Below the pieces are notes generated by a model. That model saw nothing but the letters and a program-made list of their open reading frames with translations, had not been told where the DNA came from and did not search any database. From JACRBK01 sp964427955 (lineage in GTDB: Bacteria > Chloroflexota > Anaerolineae > Aggregatilineales > Aggregatilineaceae): a DNA stretch of 6,547 bases. Positions 5,179 through 6,547 of this stretch are shown one piece after another. Where the stretch lies: the NCBI GenBank assembly GCA_964427955.1, contig CAYRWY010000336.1:1-6547 (forward strand). Reading direction: 5' to 3'. How positions within the stretch are numbered: the stretch's first letter is position 1; every line of letters starts with the position of its first letter. A program made the translations under genes and the position numbers.

Positions 5179-5187
5179 CGTGGGAGT

Positions 5188-5217
5188 ATTATAGCGATGA
5201 GTGGGGAGCGCCGTCAA
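5188..5217 (-). promoter_or_regulatory. Sigma70-type promoter of the glycosyltransferase gene
   Basis: On the minus strand TTGACG (5217-5212) and TATAAT (5193-5188) are separated by 18 nt, eleven of twelve consensus bases matching. Transcription should start near 5181 (an A), giving a leader of about 60 nt before the GTG at 5121. This is the best promoter in the window and means the glycosyltransferase can be expressed independently of the FecR-domain gene. Confidence 0.7.
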
Positions 5218-5235
5218 CGGACGCTCAGCGCGATC

Positions 5236-6547
5236 CTAATCGAGACTGTAATCGGCCTTGATCGTGATCGTCTTGATGATCGTCTGGTCGTCCAGGGTGA
5301 TGACTTTGAGGGTGAAGGTCGTATCGACGCGGATGCACTCGTGGCGCGATTCGTGTCCGGTCACACCCTGGTTCTGGTAATACACCTGCTTGATCCCCTC
5401 GACGTCCCAATGGACGGTCGTGCATCCCCCGGGATACACCGCGTAATCGTCGGCGTAGAACGAGATGCTCATCGGAGCGTAGGTCGGCGTCGGCTGGCCA
5501 GGAGCGGTCGTCGCGACCGGGGCAGCCGTCGGCTGGGCGAAGATGATGGGCGGCGCCGCGGCTTCGCCGATGTTGGCGCAGTCGCCCGTCGCCGTGACGT
5601 CCTGCTGATCGACCCAGGCTTGCGCGGCCCCCGGATACTCGATCTGCCACCAGTTCGAGCCGTCGCTGGCCTGATTCTCGCCAATGACGTTATAGGGCTT
5701 GTTGGGCGGCAGGAAATCGTAGATACCCCGGTTGTAGCCCGGTCCCACGCGAATATTGATGTTGCGCTGGTCGGTCTGGACCTGGCACTGTTGGCCGGTG
5801 GTCTGGACGGTCGGCGCGCCGCTGTCCTCGATGGGCGGGAAGGTGCGGAACGAGGGCACGCAGTCCACCGCGCAGGTGACGGGGCCTTCGCCCAGGTCGG
5901 TCTGGCAGATTTTGTCGCCGCAGGACGGGAAGGTCTGGCAGTCCAGCGCGCAGGTCGATTCCTCGCCCGCTTCGCAGATCGCGTTACCGCAGGTGGCCGG
6001 GGCTAAGGGCGCGCTGGGCGGGTACTGCGGCGTCTCTTCCAGCGGACCCGATTGGCCGGGATTGCCCTGGTTGTCGATTTCCAGCGATTGGTTGGGGCCG
6101 ACGCCGACCGGGCTGGTCAGCTTGCCATTGTTGTCGATCCCATACACCTGGACGAGTCCGGACAGCGTATCGACGCCCGCCTCGCCGGAGGGCATGGCGC
6201 TGCTCCAGAAATTGGTGCCGCGCACGGTGATCGCCGCTGCCGGGGTGTAGATTTCGTAGTGCGACCCGGCATTGAGCACCTGGTCGATCTGGTTGTGGAC
6301 GTCGCCGACGGCCACTTGCAGGGTGATCTGGTAGGTCGTCTCGGTCGCGTCGCTGACCTCGAATTTGCCGACCGTGATCTGGGTGTTCGCGAGGATTTCG
6401 CTCTCCACCCCTTCGAAGAAGGTCAGATAGGCCAGCCCGCCGTGTCCCGTGCGGATGCGATCCCCTTCGGCGATGGGCGTGGACTCCGTGATCACGTGCC
6501 AGCTTGCCGCATCTTGCGGATCGTCCTGGGCGGTCTGGACCTGGATG
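5236..6547 (-). CDS. FecR-domain, SH3b and Ig-like multidomain exported protein (5'-truncated by window edge)
   Basis: The visible 436 residues form the C-terminal part of a larger protein; the reading frame stays open to the window edge, so the start and any signal peptide lie outside. Order of parts (visible numbering): a FecR-type beta domain at about 1-155, with GDRIRTGHGGLAYLTFFEG (28-46), NTQITVGKFEV (54-64) and TPAAAITVRGTNFW (101-114); a proline-rich stretch; two cysteine-rich repeats, C-x4-C-x7-C-x3-C (186-203) and C-x4-C-x10-C-x3-C (209-229); a bacterial SH3 domain at about 254-323 with NINIRVGPGYN and SNWWQIEY; a Pro/Ala/Thr linker (327-358); and a C-terminal Ig-like beta domain (359-436) with PGGCTTVHWDVEG. 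The twelve visible cysteines fall in even sets per domain, as expected for disulphides outside the cytoplasm. FecR domains occur both in sigma-factor regulation and, as probably here, in cell-surface binding proteins. No FecI-like sigma factor gene is in view. The stop is TAG at 5236-5238. Confidence 0.85.
   Translation of the reverse strand, partial: IQVQTAQDDPQDAASWHVITESTPIAEGDRIRTGHGGLAYLTFFEGVESEILANTQITVGKFEVSDATETTYQITLQVAVGDVHNQIDQVLNAGSHYEIYTPAAAITVRGTNFWSSAMPSGEAGVDTLSGLVQVYGIDNNGKLTSPVGVGPNQSLEIDNQGNPGQSGPLEETPQYPPSAPLAPATCGNAICEAGEESTCALDCQTFPSCGDKICQTDLGEGPVTCAVDCVPSFRTFPPIEDSGAPTVQTTGQQCQVQTDQRNINIRVGPGYNRGIYDFLPPNKPYNVIGENQASDGSNWWQIEYPGAAQAWVDQQDVTATGDCANIGEAAAPPIIFAQPTAAPVATTAPGQPTPTYAPMSISFYADDYAVYPGGCTTVHWDVEGIKQVYYQNQGVTGHESRHECIRVDTTFTLKVITLDDQTIIKTITIKADYSLD
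5860..5991 (-). repeat. Tandem cysteine-rich protein repeat within the FecR-domain gene
   Basis: Two copies of a CG-xx(I)C ... TCA(L/V)DC unit are encoded at 5991-5938 and 5922-5860. The first is 18 residues (CGNAICEAGEESTCALDC). The second is 21 residues, with a 3-residue insertion between its second and third cysteines. The DNA has diverged, so this is an old protein repeat rather than a recent duplication. Such CGxGxCxxGE...C..DC units occur in exported Chloroflexota and myxobacterial proteins and probably form small disulphide modules. Confidence 0.7.

Noticed and set aside
5176..6006. 276-codon open frame on the plus strand across the FecR-domain gene
   Set aside because: It is antisense to a multidomain gene with several recognised motifs; its Arg/Gly/Asp-rich composition is typical of a shadow frame.

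Overview
The window is GC-rich chromosomal DNA, probably from a member of the Chloroflexota (Anaerolineae-like). Three things suggest this. The large protein at the right edge combines a FecR domain, cysteine-rich CGxxxC repeats, a bacterial SH3 domain and an Ig-like C-terminal domain. The Mrp-type ATPase lacks the CxxC pair. The intergenic spaces carry G/C-rich inverted repeats of a kind common in that phylum. The assignment rests on recalled family resemblance, not on a search, and no rRNA, tRNA or marker gene here fixes it.

Layout, left to right. Positions 1-192 hold a G-rich repeat fragment and a TATAAT promoter element. Then comes a two-gene plus-strand operon (193-1747): a flavin-binding split-barrel (PPOX/NimA-like) protein, overlapped by 11 nt by an Mrp/ApbC-type P-loop ATPase with an N-terminal MIP18 domain. 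A 275-nt spacer (1748-2022) contains a long imperfect palindrome and a second, smaller inverted repeat. A second plus-strand operon (2023-4020) encodes a RimJ/RimL-type GNAT acetyltransferase, an ANT(6)/AadK-like aminoglycoside nucleotidyltransferase homologue, and a conserved protein of unknown function. The three genes are joined by 4-nt and 11-nt overlaps and are probably translationally coupled. A 93-nt convergent spacer (4021-4113) is almost filled by an inverted repeat built of CGCAGAG units.

The right part lies on the minus strand. A family 2, DPM1/GtrB/ArnC-like polyprenyl-phosphate glycosyltransferase (4114-5121) has its own near-consensus sigma70 promoter (TTGACG, 18 nt, TATAAT) and a perfect 8-bp hairpin at the predicted 5' end of its transcript. 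Upstream of it is a FecR-domain, probably extracytoplasmic, multidomain protein (5236 to beyond 6547) whose N-terminus lies outside the window.

Functionally, the left operon pairs a flavoprotein with a putative Fe-S carrier or P-loop ATPase. The middle operon looks like a small-molecule modification cassette, since acetyl and nucleotidyl transfer are both aminoglycoside-type chemistries. The right part concerns the cell envelope. I do not see a clearly new multi-gene system. The points most worth checking are the cysteine-poor Mrp, the GNAT-ANT(6)-unknown operon, the 5'-leader hairpin of the glycosyltransferase gene and the architecture of the FecR protein.
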